Below are positions 6,946 to 15,533 of a DNA stretch of 64,000 nucleotides, one piece after another; positions within the stretch are counted from its first letter, which is position 1; each line of letters starts with the position of its first letter. A program made the position numbers and the translations under genes. The stretch comes from Embleya hyalina (GTDB lineage: Bacteria; Actinomycetota; Actinomycetes; Streptomycetales; Streptomycetaceae), in NCBI RefSeq assembly GCF_003967355.1, contig NZ_BIFH01000037.1:26277-90276 (forward strand), read 5' to 3'. The notes under the pieces were generated by a model, which was not told where the DNA came from, searched no databases, and saw only the letters and a program-made list of their open reading frames with translations.

Positions 6946-9375
6946 TTAACGGTGGGTGCCGGCGGCATGGTCGGCGCCCCGGCGCAGCGCCGGGATCTCG
7001 CCGGCGGCGAACCGCTTGCGCAGATGGAAGAGTTCGGACGGCTGGATCGGCATCCGCGTGATCGGGAAGCCCTCGGCGTCCTCGATCGCGGACGCGAACA
7101 CCGCCGCCGCGGGGATCACGCCCGCCTCGCCCGCGCCCTTGATGCCGAGCGGGTTGAGCGGGGAGGGCGTCTCCAGGTGGTCGATCTCGATCTTGGGGAC
7201 CTCGCTGGCGTACGGCATCAGGAAGTCCATGAACGACGCGTTCACCAACTGCCCGTGCTCGTCGTACTCCATACGTTCGTACAGCGCGCCGCCGACGCCC
7301 TGGGCGACGCCGCCGTGCACCTGGCCCTCGACGATCATCGGGTTGATCAGATGCCCGCAGTCGTGCACGACGCAGTAGCGCAGGATGCGGATCTCGGCGG
7401 TGTCGGGATCGGTCTCCACGATCACCGCGTGCATCCCGTTGGCGAACGTCGCGGTCGGCGGCGAGTAGTAGTCGCGCCCCTCCAGGCCCGGTTCGTCGTC
7501 CTCGGCGACCGGCGGCTTGGAGAAGTCGGCCTTGCCGGTCAGCTGGGTGGCCGCCTTGGACGCCTCGTCGAACGCGTAGCGCAGCGGGTTGGACAACACC
7601 GCCACGGTGCCGAGCGCGACCGACGCGCCGGGGCTGCCCTTGACCCGCACCTGGCCGTCCACGATCTCCAGGTCGCGCGGGTCGGCCTCCAACGCCTCAC
7701 CGGCGATCCGCAGCGCCTTGGCCTTGACGTTGCGCGCGGCCAGCGCGATGGCGTTGCCGCTCATCACCGCCGCGCGCGAGGCGAACGTGCCCACCGCGTA
7801 CGGGAATCGGCGGGTGTCGCCGGTGGTGACGGTGACGTCCTCGATCGGCACGCCCAGTTCGTCGGCGACGATCTGCGCGAACACCGTCTGGTGGCCCTGG
7901 CCCTGACTGGTCAGGCCGGTGGCGACGACGACCTTGCCGGTGGTCTCCACCTGGACGTGACCACCCTCGTACGGGCCGACGCCGGTGCCCTCGACGTAGC
8001 ACGCCACGCCGATGCCCACCCGGCGGCCCTCGGCCCGCGCCCGGGCCCGGTACGCCTCGAACTCGTCCCAGCCGACCAGCTTCTTCAACGCGTCCAACGA
8101 GCCGGGGAAGTCGCCCGAGTCGTAGATCAGCGGCCGGCCGTCCTGGAACAACAGCCCGTGGTCGTACGGCATTTCGTCGGGCTGGATGAAGTTGACCGCG
8201 CGCACCTCGGTGCGGTCCTTGCCCAGGTGGTCGGCGATCGCGTCCATCGCCCGCTCCATCGCGAACACGCCCTGCGGGCGGCCCGCGCCGCGATACGGGG
8301 TGACTATCACCGTGTTGGTGTACAGGCTGCGGAAGTCGACCCGGTACGCGCCGGGCTTGTACGGGCCGAGCAGCTGCGTCGAGGTGATGATCGGCACGAT
8401 GATCCCGTACGGGGTGTACGCGCCGTTGTCGTGCAGGATCTCCACGTCCAGGCCGAGCAGTCGGCCGTCGTCGTCGAACCCGACCCGCACGGTCTGGAGT
8501 TGGCCGCGCTCGTGGGCGGCGGAGATGAAGTGTTCGCGGCGGTCCTCGGTCCACTTGACCTCGTGGTCGAGCAGCCGGGCCGCCCACGGGATCAGGATCT
8601 CCTCGGGCCACGGGTGCACGATCTTGACGCCGAAGCCGCCGCCCACGTCGGGGGTGACGCATTCGACCCGGTCCAGCGGGAGGTCCAACTTGGCCGCCAC
8701 GGCGGCGCGGACACCCGTGGAGGTCTGGGTGGAGGTGTACACGCGCAGGCTCTCGTCGGCCGCGTCCCAGCGGGCGTAGACGCCGCGGCCCTCCATCGGC
8801 ATGCACGCGCTGCGCTCGATGTCCAGCTTCAGTTCGAGCCGGTTGGGCGCGGCGGCGATCGCGGCCGGCGCGTCGCCGACCTCCTGGACCAGGTGCGCGG
8901 CGCAGTTGCCCGGCACGTCGTCGTGCACGAGGCGGTCCGCGCGGTGGGCGTTCTCGATGCCGACCACCGGCGGCAGCGCCTCGTACTCGACGGTGATCCG
9001 CTCGCAGGCGTCCTCGGCGAGGTAGCGGTCGGTGGCCACGACCATCACCACGGCCTCGCCGACGTGGTTGACGAACTCCTTGGCCAGCGGGTACGCGGTG
9101 CGCCCGTGGGTGAGCGCGGGGTGCGGGATGAGCAGCGGCAGCGGCTCGGCGACCCGGCCGGTCAGGTCCTCGTAGGTGTAGATCGCGATCAGGCCGTCGA
9201 CGTCGAGCGCGCCGGTGACGTCGATCCCGGTGATTCGGGCCCGCGCGTGCGGGCTGCGCACGAAGGCGGCCTCGTAGGAGCCCTCGCCCAGGTCGTCGAG
9301 GTAGCGGCCGTTGCCGACCAGCAGGCGCAGGTCCTCGGTGCGCTGCACCGGTGCGCCGAACATCTTGGTGGTCAT
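6946..9375 (-). CDS. CoxL/XdhA-type molybdopterin-binding subunit of Mo hydroxylase
   Basis: This is the large, Mo-cofactor-binding subunit of a xanthine-oxidase-family hydroxylase, 809 residues. The N-terminal a/b hammerhead domain (R-T-E-D-x-x-L-x-x-G-x-G-R-Y) is followed by the Mo-binding domain with G-G-G-F-G and the active-site Glu in K-G-A-G-E-A-G near residue 735. The loop that reads A-Y-R-C-S-F-R in true form I CO dehydrogenases reads P-Y-R-G-A-G-R here. This is therefore a form II type enzyme and not a proven CO dehydrogenase. The ATG overlaps the CoxS-like stop as ATGA. Substrates in the family include purines, aldehydes and N-heterocycles. Confidence 0.93.
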   Translation of the reverse strand: MTTKMFGAPVQRTEDLRLLVGNGRYLDDLGEGSYEAAFVRSPHARARITGIDVTGALDVDGLIAIYTYEDLTGRVAEPLPLLIPHPALTHGRTAYPLAKEFVNHVGEAVVMVVATDRYLAEDACERITVEYEALPPVVGIENAHRADRLVHDDVPGNCAAHLVQEVGDAPAAIAAAPNRLELKLDIERSACMPMEGRGVYARWDAADESLRVYTSTQTSTGVRAAVAAKLDLPLDRVECVTPDVGGGFGVKIVHPWPEEILIPWAARLLDHEVKWTEDRREHFISAAHERGQLQTVRVGFDDDGRLLGLDVEILHDNGAYTPYGIIVPIITSTQLLGPYKPGAYRVDFRSLYTNTVIVTPYRGAGRPQGVFAMERAMDAIADHLGKDRTEVRAVNFIQPDEMPYDHGLLFQDGRPLIYDSGDFPGSLDALKKLVGWDEFEAYRARARAEGRRVGIGVACYVEGTGVGPYEGGHVQVETTGKVVVATGLTSQGQGHQTVFAQIVADELGVPIEDVTVTTGDTRRFPYAVGTFASRAAVMSGNAIALAARNVKAKALRIAGEALEADPRDLEIVDGQVRVKGSPGASVALGTVAVLSNPLRYAFDEASKAATQLTGKADFSKPPVAEDDEPGLEGRDYYSPPTATFANGMHAVIVETDPDTAEIRILRYCVVHDCGHLINPMIVEGQVHGGVAQGVGGALYERMEYDEHGQLVNASFMDFLMPYASEVPKIEIDHLETPSPLNPLGIKGAGEAGVIPAAAVFASAIEDAEGFPITRMPIQPSELFHLRKRFAAGEIPALRRGADHAAGTHR

Positions 9376-9908
9376 CGGGCGTCCCCCTCGGCGTGCGCGC
9401 AGCCCTTGCGTTCTTCCGTGATCTCGGCAGCGCGCAGCACGGACTTGACGATGTTCTGGTAGCCGGTGCAGCGGCACAGGTTGCCGGAGACCGCCTCGCG
9501 GGCCTCCTCCTCGGTGGGCGTCGGGTTCTCCTCCAGGAAGGCGGAGACGACGGTGAGGAAGCCGGGGGTGCAGAAGCCGCACTGGAGGCCGTGGCACTCG
9601 CGGAACGCCTGCTGTACGGGGTGCATGGTGCCGTCGGGCTCGGCGAGGCCCTCGACGGTGGTGATCTCGTGGCCCTGGGCGCTGACCGCGAACATCAGAC
9701 AGGCGCGCATCGGCTTGCCGTCGATGCGCACGGTGCACGCGCCGCAGACGCCGTGTTCGCAGCCGACGTGGGTGCCGGTCAGGCCCAGGTCGTGGCGCAG
9801 GCAGTCGGAGAGCAGCCGGCGCGGGGTGACGGTGGTGGTGTGCGGTACGCCGTTCACGCTCAGCCGGATGTCGAGCCGCTGCTCGGTGGGGATCTGCGTG
9901 TCGGTCAT
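9372..9908 (-). CDS. CoxS-type 2x[2Fe-2S] subunit of Mo hydroxylase
   Basis: This is the electron-transfer small subunit, 178 residues. The plant-type [2Fe-2S] site uses Cys50, Cys55, Cys58 and Cys70 (G-C-E-H-G-V-C-G-A-C, then R-A-C). The second cluster uses Q-C-G-F-C-T-P-G-F and N-L-C-R-C-T-G-Y-Q. An N-terminal extension of about 10 residues and a slightly longer Cys-containing tail are minor differences. Start and stop overlap both neighbours as ATGA, which shows tight translational coupling of the three subunits. Confidence 0.95.
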   Translation of the reverse strand: MTDTQIPTEQRLDIRLSVNGVPHTTTVTPRRLLSDCLRHDLGLTGTHVGCEHGVCGACTVRIDGKPMRACLMFAVSAQGHEITTVEGLAEPDGTMHPVQQAFRECHGLQCGFCTPGFLTVVSAFLEENPTPTEEEAREAVSGNLCRCTGYQNIVKSVLRAAEITEERKGCAHAEGDAR

Positions 9909-10822
9909 CGGGCGCTCCGCTCGGTGCTGGTGGTGCCTGTCGTGCCGTTCGGGTCGACCAGGGCCGCGCGCTCGGTGGCGGTGCGCAGCGCCCGGACGGT
10001 GAGTACGCCCGCCAGTTGGGCGCGGTATTCGGCGGTGGCGTGGATGTCGCCCTCGGGCTCCAGGCTCCCGGCGGCCAGCGTCGCCGCGTCCTGCCACACG
10101 GCGGTGTCGGCGGTGCGGCCGATCAGCGCGTCGGTGAGGTCGAGTACGAGCGGGACGGGGGAGAGCGAGAGGTAGGCGGCGCGGGCCGAGACGATGCGCA
10201 GGTCGTCGTCGACGGTGACCGCCGCCGCGACCCCGCACATCGCGTAGTCGCCGTGCCGGCGGGCGATCTCGACGAACTCGGTGCCGGTGCGGCCCGGCAG
10301 GCGGGGGAAGTAGGCGGCGACGGCGAGTTCGCCCTCCTCGATGGACGCCTCCAGCGGGCCGACGAAGAAGTCCTCGACGGCCACCGTGCGGGTGGAGCCC
10401 TTGCGGGCCAGCGTCATCGAGCCGCCGAGCAGCGCGAGTACGGCGGTCATCTCGCCGGAGGGGTCGGCGTGCGCGAGGCTGCCCACGGTGGTGCCGCGGT
10501 TGCGGATCACCGGGTGGGCGACCAGGCGCAGACCCTGGCGCAGCAGCGGGACCACCGCGTGTGCGGCCTCGTCCGCCTCGACCTCGGCGTGCCGGGCGAG
10601 CGCGCCCACCGCGACGCCGCCGGGGTCGGTGCGGACGTAGGCCAACTCGCTGAGCCCGTTGATGTCCACCAGGTGGGCCGGGGCGGCGAGTCTCATGTTG
10701 AGCATCGGGATCAGGCTTTGGCCGCCGGCGAGGACCTTTCCGTCGTGGCCGACCTCGGCGAGGGCGTCGAGGGCCTCGGCCAGGTCGGTCGGTGCGTGAT
10801 ATCGGAATGCCGGCGGCTTCAC
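9905..10822 (-). CDS. CoxM-type FAD-binding subunit of Mo hydroxylase
   Basis: This is the medium subunit that binds FAD and passes electrons to the acceptor, 305 residues. It has the family motifs V-L-A-G-G-Q-S-L-I-P-M-L-N-M-R and R-N-R-G-T-T-V-G-S-L-A-H-A-D-P, which bind FAD, and a CO_deh_flav_C domain at the C-terminus. The start is GTG at 10822 with GGAGGG eight bases upstream. The longer ATG-led frame runs into the permease gene and is not used. The gene is 46 bases downstream of the permease. Confidence 0.94.
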   Translation of the reverse strand: MKPPAFRYHAPTDLAEALDALAEVGHDGKVLAGGQSLIPMLNMRLAAPAHLVDINGLSELAYVRTDPGGVAVGALARHAEVEADEAAHAVVPLLRQGLRLVAHPVIRNRGTTVGSLAHADPSGEMTAVLALLGGSMTLARKGSTRTVAVEDFFVGPLEASIEEGELAVAAYFPRLPGRTGTEFVEIARRHGDYAMCGVAAAVTVDDDLRIVSARAAYLSLSPVPLVLDLTDALIGRTADTAVWQDAATLAAGSLEPEGDIHATAEYRAQLAGVLTVRALRTATERAALVDPNGTTGTTSTERSAR

Positions 10823-10868
10823 GTGTCGTCCCCTCCAGGTGGTGCGTGCGGTGGTGCGGGTGGGTGGG

Positions 10869-12332
10869 TCAGCTCTGCGGCGGCGGGGGCGCGGCACTGC
10901 TGCCGGCCAACGGCTTGCCGCCGGGCGGGTGTTCCTCCACGGTGCCCAGGGACAGCGCGGTGCCGCCCTCCAGTTCGACGTCCGCGGGCGCCTTGGGGTC
11001 GCGCATGTGTGCGGGGGCCAGGGCGTGCAGGGCGTGGTAGACCACCAGGGTCACGATGGTGCCGAGCGCGATGCCCTCGATGACGAAGTCGTCGTTGAAC
11101 TTGATCGCGACGCCGCCGATGCCGATGACCACGCCGGCCGCGACCGGGACGAGGTTGATCGGGTTGGCGAAGTCGACCTTGTTCTCGATCCAGATCTTGG
11201 CGCCGAGCAGGCCGATCATGCCGTAGAGCACGACGGTGATGCCGCCGAGCACGCCGCCGGGGGTGGCCGCGATCAGCGCGCCGAACTTCGGGCACAGGCC
11301 GAACAGCACGGCGACGACGGCGGCCACGTAGTAGGCGGCCGTGGAGTAGACCCGCGTGGCGGCCATCACGCCGATGTTCTCGGCGTAGGTGGTGGTCGGC
11401 GAGCCGCCCACGGCGCTGGCCATCATGGTGCCGACACCGTCGGCGGTGATCGCCTTGCCCAGGCTGCCGTCCAGGTCGGCGCCGGTCATCTCGGAGACGG
11501 CCTTGACGTGGCCGGCGTTCTCCGCGATCAGCGCGATCACCGCGGGCAGCGCGACCAGGATCGCCGAGGTCTTGAAGTCCGGGGCGTGCGTGGAGGGCAT
11601 GCCGAACCAGTCGGCCGAGGTGACGCCGGAGAAGTCGACCCGGTCGTGGGCGAACTCCTTGCCGTCGTGCTGTCCGGGCTGCACCGAGGTGATCTGCCCG
11701 AACCCCTTGTCGAACAACCACGACAGCACGTAGCCGAAGACGAGGCCGAGGAAGATCGCGATGCGCGACCAGAAGCCGCGCAGCAGCACGGTCATCGCGA
11801 TCACCGCGGTCATCGTCAGTATCGCGATCCACTGGTCCTGCGGCCAGTAGGTCTTGGCCACCACGGGGGCCAGGTTGAAGCCGATCAGCAACACCACGGC
11901 GCCGGTGACCACCGGCGGCAGGGCCTTGTTGACCACTTCGGCGCCGAGCAGGTGGATCAACACGCCCGCGAGCGCGAGTACGGCGCCGGCGACCAGGATC
12001 GCGCCGGTGACCGTCGCGCTGGAGCCGCCGGAGGCGCGGATCGTGGTGACCGCGCCGACGAACGCGGCGCTGGTGCCGAGATAACTGGGGATCTTCCCCT
12101 GCACGACGAGCAGGAAGACCACGGTGGCCAGACCCGACATCATGATCGCCAGGTTCGGGTCCAGGCCCATGATCACCGGGAAAACGAATGTCGCGCCGAA
12201 CATCGCGACGATGTGCTGTGCTCCCAGACCGATGGTCCGACCCCACGAGAGCCGTTCGTCGGGGCGTACGACCTCACCCGGAGGTGGGGTGCTGCCGTCC
12301 CCGTAGAGCTTCCATCCCAAGCCGAGTGCCAT
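10869..12332 (-). CDS. NCS2-family nucleobase permease (uracil/xanthine type)
   Basis: This is a 487-residue membrane transporter of the NCS2 (UraA/UapA) family that imports nucleobases such as uracil, xanthine or uric acid. Numerous hydrophobic segments are visible. The conserved helix-8 region reads A-E-N-A-G-H-V-K-A-V, and the NCS2 signature region reads Y-A-E-N-I-G-V-M-A-A-T-R. The C-terminal 60 residues are a Pro/Gly-rich cytoplasmic tail. It leads the minus-strand run with the Mo hydroxylase and lies just downstream of the PucR gene, which suggests that its substrate is the compound degraded by the cluster. Confidence 0.93.
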   Translation of the reverse strand: MALGLGWKLYGDGSTPPPGEVVRPDERLSWGRTIGLGAQHIVAMFGATFVFPVIMGLDPNLAIMMSGLATVVFLLVVQGKIPSYLGTSAAFVGAVTTIRASGGSSATVTGAILVAGAVLALAGVLIHLLGAEVVNKALPPVVTGAVVLLIGFNLAPVVAKTYWPQDQWIAILTMTAVIAMTVLLRGFWSRIAIFLGLVFGYVLSWLFDKGFGQITSVQPGQHDGKEFAHDRVDFSGVTSADWFGMPSTHAPDFKTSAILVALPAVIALIAENAGHVKAVSEMTGADLDGSLGKAITADGVGTMMASAVGGSPTTTYAENIGVMAATRVYSTAAYYVAAVVAVLFGLCPKFGALIAATPGGVLGGITVVLYGMIGLLGAKIWIENKVDFANPINLVPVAAGVVIGIGGVAIKFNDDFVIEGIALGTIVTLVVYHALHALAPAHMRDPKAPADVELEGGTALSLGTVEEHPPGGKPLAGSSAAPPPPQS

Positions 12333-12591
12333 GTTCAGCCGCCTTCCAGGCGTAGGGGGGTGCGAGGGCGATTCGTTGTCGCACGACCCGGCACGGTGAG
12401 CGCGATCCGGTGGAGTCCGCCGGTCTCGCCACGAGGTTGGGGGAAGGTTATGGACGGGTCCGTCACCGGGGCTTGGGTGATAGGTGACAGAGCTCGCCCG
12501 GTGGTGTTGTGGAATTCACCCAAGGTTTGTTGCCGTCGCGTGTCGGCGTATGGATGAACGACCAAGGCTTTCTCCGTACGTGCGCGCCGCG

Positions 12592-14337
12592 CTACAGCCC
12601 GCGCATGCGGCGCACCTGGAGCGCCAGCATGATGTTGAGCCGTAGATGCGAGTCGGTGGTGAACGCGCCGAGCAGTCGTTCCAGCTTGCCGATCCGATAG
12701 CGCAGCGTGTTGTAGTGGAAATGCAGGATCCGGGCCGTCTCGGCCACGTTCAGGTTGGTGTCCAGGAGCACCTCCAGGGTGGTGCGCAGATCGGTGGTCT
12801 CCTCGTCCTCGCGGCTCGCGAGTTCGCCGAGGGTCTCCCGCATGAAGCTGGTCAGTTCGGCGGAGTCGGGGACCAGGCTGAGCAGCCGGTACACGCCCAG
12901 GCTGTCGAAGTCGGCGATGCCGCCCGGGCCGTGCATCTGGCGGCCCACCTTGGCCGCGCGGCGGGCCTGTTCGTACGCCTCGGGCAGCAGCGCCGGATCG
13001 GTGACCACGCGGCTGACCCCGGTGGAGAACGACCGGCGTCCGCCGCCGCCGTCGCCGGAGACCTGGGTGACCATCTGGCGGACCGTCTCGCCGGGCGCGG
13101 TGCGCTGGGAGGCGCCCATCACGACCACCACCTCCTGGCTGTAGCCGACCACCGCCGCACGCGAGTCGCGCTCGCGGACGACCATGCCCCAGGCGGTGGC
13201 GAAGCGCTCGTGGGCGGGCCGCAGATCGTCGGAGTCGGGGTCGGGGCTCTCGCCCGGCTCCAACTGGGCGACCACCACGATCAGCGGGCGGTCGATGGCC
13301 CAGCCGAGCGAGGCGCAGTGCCGCACGGTGTGCGCGGGATCGCCCGCCCGGCCGGCCAGCAGGTCGCGCATGAAGTCGCCCTGGTACTTGCTCTCCACGG
13401 CGGCGACCGCGAGGTCCTTGGTGATCACCAGGGCGGCGGTGGCCGCGGCCCGTTCGAGCACCTGGATGTCGCTCTCGTCCAGGGTACGACCGGCGGAGAT
13501 CAGGACCACCCGACCATGGTCGAGGGCGCCGGCCAGGATCGGTACGAGCGCCACGCCGGTACCGGGATCCTCCAGCGCGCCGGCGCCGTGCCTGAAGCGC
13601 TCGACGCGGAAGCGACCGGAGGCGTCGAACAGCGCGCGGCGAGCGGTGGGGGCGGCCTGCTTCGCCGCCTCGCCCTCGTCCCGGGAGTCGGAGGACGCCA
13701 GGAGCCGGCCGTCGGGGGTGGTGACCATGACGGTGCCGCCGAGCAGGCGGCTGAGCTCGTCGGTGATCGCTTCGAGGGCGCCGCCGGCCAGTACGACGCT
13801 GACCAGCGCGCGGTGCGCCTCCTCGGAGCGGGCCAGCACCGCGGCCTGCCGATTGAGGATGTCGGTGAGCACCTGGTTGAGGATGTCGTCGAAGGCGACG
13901 TCGTCGGGCAGCCGGATGATGGGCAGGCCGACCCGGTCGGCGGCGGCCAGCATGTCGGCGGGCAACTCGTCCAGGTAGCGGCCGAGCTTGATGCCGACCG
14001 CGGCCAGCCGGCGCGATTCGAGCGCGGTGACCAGGTCGCACAGGGACTGCGGGGTCTCGCGCAGGGGGTAGCCGGTGGTCAGGAGGAGTTCGTGCGGCTT
14101 GGTCCACGGCAGGATGTCCGGGACCTCCATCACGTTGAGTCGCTGCACGACGCGGTCCAGGCCGCGCTCGCCGGCCATCAGTTCGGCGCCCGACAGGCTG
14201 GAGAGGCTGAGCACGTCGCGAACCGGGACGCCGCGAACGAGCGTGCCGGTACTCGCGGTTCGCACCCCGCCGGGGCCTCCGCCAGGGCTTGGCAGATTAC
14301 GCGAATTAAGTGCGCCAAGGTTGGCAACTTGCTCCAT
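12592..14337 (-). CDS. PucR-family transcriptional regulator
   Basis: This is a regulator of purine-catabolism type, 581 residues. Residues about 35-155 match the N-terminal PucR domain (V-R-D-V-L, L-L-L-T-T-G-Y). A CdaR GGDEF-like domain fills the middle. The C-terminal HTH_30 (D-T-N-L-N-V-A-E-T-A-R-I-L-H-F-H-Y-N-T-L-R-Y-R-I-G-K-L) is textbook. No clear Shine-Dalgarno precedes ATG 14337, and an internal start is possible because the first 30 residues are low in complexity. The gene is divergent from allH and upstream of the permease, so it is the obvious regulator of both flanks. The 259-base gap 12333-12591 should hold the permease promoter. Confidence 0.93.
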   Translation of the reverse strand: MEQVANLGALNSRNLPSPGGGPGGVRTASTGTLVRGVPVRDVLSLSSLSGAELMAGERGLDRVVQRLNVMEVPDILPWTKPHELLLTTGYPLRETPQSLCDLVTALESRRLAAVGIKLGRYLDELPADMLAAADRVGLPIIRLPDDVAFDDILNQVLTDILNRQAAVLARSEEAHRALVSVVLAGGALEAITDELSRLLGGTVMVTTPDGRLLASSDSRDEGEAAKQAAPTARRALFDASGRFRVERFRHGAGALEDPGTGVALVPILAGALDHGRVVLISAGRTLDESDIQVLERAAATAALVITKDLAVAAVESKYQGDFMRDLLAGRAGDPAHTVRHCASLGWAIDRPLIVVVAQLEPGESPDPDSDDLRPAHERFATAWGMVVRERDSRAAVVGYSQEVVVVMGASQRTAPGETVRQMVTQVSGDGGGGRRSFSTGVSRVVTDPALLPEAYEQARRAAKVGRQMHGPGGIADFDSLGVYRLLSLVPDSAELTSFMRETLGELASREDEETTDLRTTLEVLLDTNLNVAETARILHFHYNTLRYRIGKLERLLGAFTTDSHLRLNIMLALQVRRMRGL

Positions 14338-14537
14338 TCGAGGACCATAGCCATTGGATTACGTTCACAACAGACATAGAGCCGGTCCGATTCAAATCGG
14401 TTCGGAAGAGACGCCCCACCGGTGCACTCGCGCCTCCGGCGTCACGGGCACACCGTGTCCACGGGTGACTTCGTACCGTTTCCAGCCCATACGGAACCCA
14501 CTTCGCACCGCATCGCATCGCACCGGGAGGCACGACC

Positions 14538-15533
14538 GTGGCAGACCCGGGAGAGGTGAGCCGTGTGCCGGCGCCGGTGGGCGCGGGGACCGTGCCGGGG
14601 GCGGCGACGGTGTCGGGTGCCGCCGTGCCGGCGGGCCCGGTGTCCGTGCCCGGGTCGGCGTCGGCGGTGTTGCGGGCGGGGTTGGCGGGGCCCGAGCGGC
14701 CCGCTCGGGTGCTCGGGGTGTTTCCGGCCGCGGTGTACCTGGCCGATGTCGGCTCCGGGGAGGTCGTGGCGGTGTGTACGCATGACGCCGTGCGACTGCC
14801 GAATGCCGTCGTGCTCGCCGCACGGACCCAGCGGTCGCCGTTTCCGGCGGCGGCCGGTGCCACCGACGCGTGGATCGGCGGTGGTGCGCTCGGCGTCGGA
14901 CCGCTGCGGGTCGACGTGGTTCGGTGGTGGACGCCGCCGCGACCGCCCGCGCCCGGTGACGTGCGTACCCGCGCACACGGTGTGACGACCCTGCGTGCCG
15001 CGCTGGACACCGCCGCCACCGGGCTGCCCGCCGGCGCCCGGGTCGATCTGGCCGAGCTGAGCCGGTACGCGTACACCGACCCCGAGCGGGCCACCGGCGC
15101 CGCGCTGCGCCTGATCGGGCTCGGCCCCGGCCTGACCCCCAGCGGCGACGACGCGCTCTGCGGCTTCCTGCTCGCGCTGCGCCACCTCGACCCCGGAGCG
15201 GCCGGCGCCCGGCACGCGCACACCCTCGGCGCCCGCGTCGCCGCACACGCCCCGGGCCGCACCACCGACCTGTCCGCCGCACTGCTCGGCCACGCCGCCC
15301 GCGGCGACGGCTGTACGCAACTGATCGACCTGATCGGCGCGATGGGCCGCGACACCGACGTACTCCCGTGCCTGCGCCGCCTGCTGACGGTGGGTCACAC
15401 CTCCGGCGCGGACCTCGCCCTCGGCGTGCTCGCCGGCGCCGAGGCGATGCGCACGGGCGCCGCACCAGCCGAACTCCCGTACCCGAAACTCCCGTACCCC
15501 GAAGGAAGGAGCGCCCGTGAGCAGCGCGCTTGA
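14538..15533 (+). CDS. allH: DUF2877 protein, AllH-like oxamate carbamoyltransferase subunit
   Basis: This 331-residue protein belongs to DUF2877 (E. coli YlbF/AllH). AllF, AllG and AllH together were assigned as oxamate carbamoyltransferase, which splits oxalurate with phosphate into oxamate and carbamoyl phosphate at the end of ureide breakdown. The family core G-L-G-P-G-L-T-P-S-G-D-D is present at about residues 193-204, and T-S-G-A-D lies near the C-terminus. The first 45 residues are Ala/Gly/Pro/Val-rich and may be a start-site artefact or a local extension. The gene is the first of three overlapping genes and is divergent from PucR. Confidence 0.85.
   Translation: MADPGEVSRVPAPVGAGTVPGAATVSGAAVPAGPVSVPGSASAVLRAGLAGPERPARVLGVFPAAVYLADVGSGEVVAVCTHDAVRLPNAVVLAARTQRSPFPAAAGATDAWIGGGALGVGPLRVDVVRWWTPPRPPAPGDVRTRAHGVTTLRAALDTAATGLPAGARVDLAELSRYAYTDPERATGAALRLIGLGPGLTPSGDDALCGFLLALRHLDPGAAGARHAHTLGARVAAHAPGRTTDLSAALLGHAARGDGCTQLIDLIGAMGRDTDVLPCLRRLLTVGHTSGADLALGVLAGAEAMRTGAAPAELPYPKLPYPEGRSAREQRA

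Noticed and set aside
6238-9462. A 1074-residue open frame on the plus strand across the Mo hydroxylase genes
   Set aside because: It is antisense to genes with clear active-site motifs, has no ribosome site and reads as Arg/Gly/Val/His-rich shadow sequence. Long antisense frames are common in very GC-rich DNA.
6946-10822. Naming the CoxMSL-like genes as carbon monoxide dehydrogenase
   Set aside because: The large subunit lacks the Cys-containing A-Y-R-C-S-F-R loop of form I enzymes, and the neighbours point to heterocycle or ureide metabolism.
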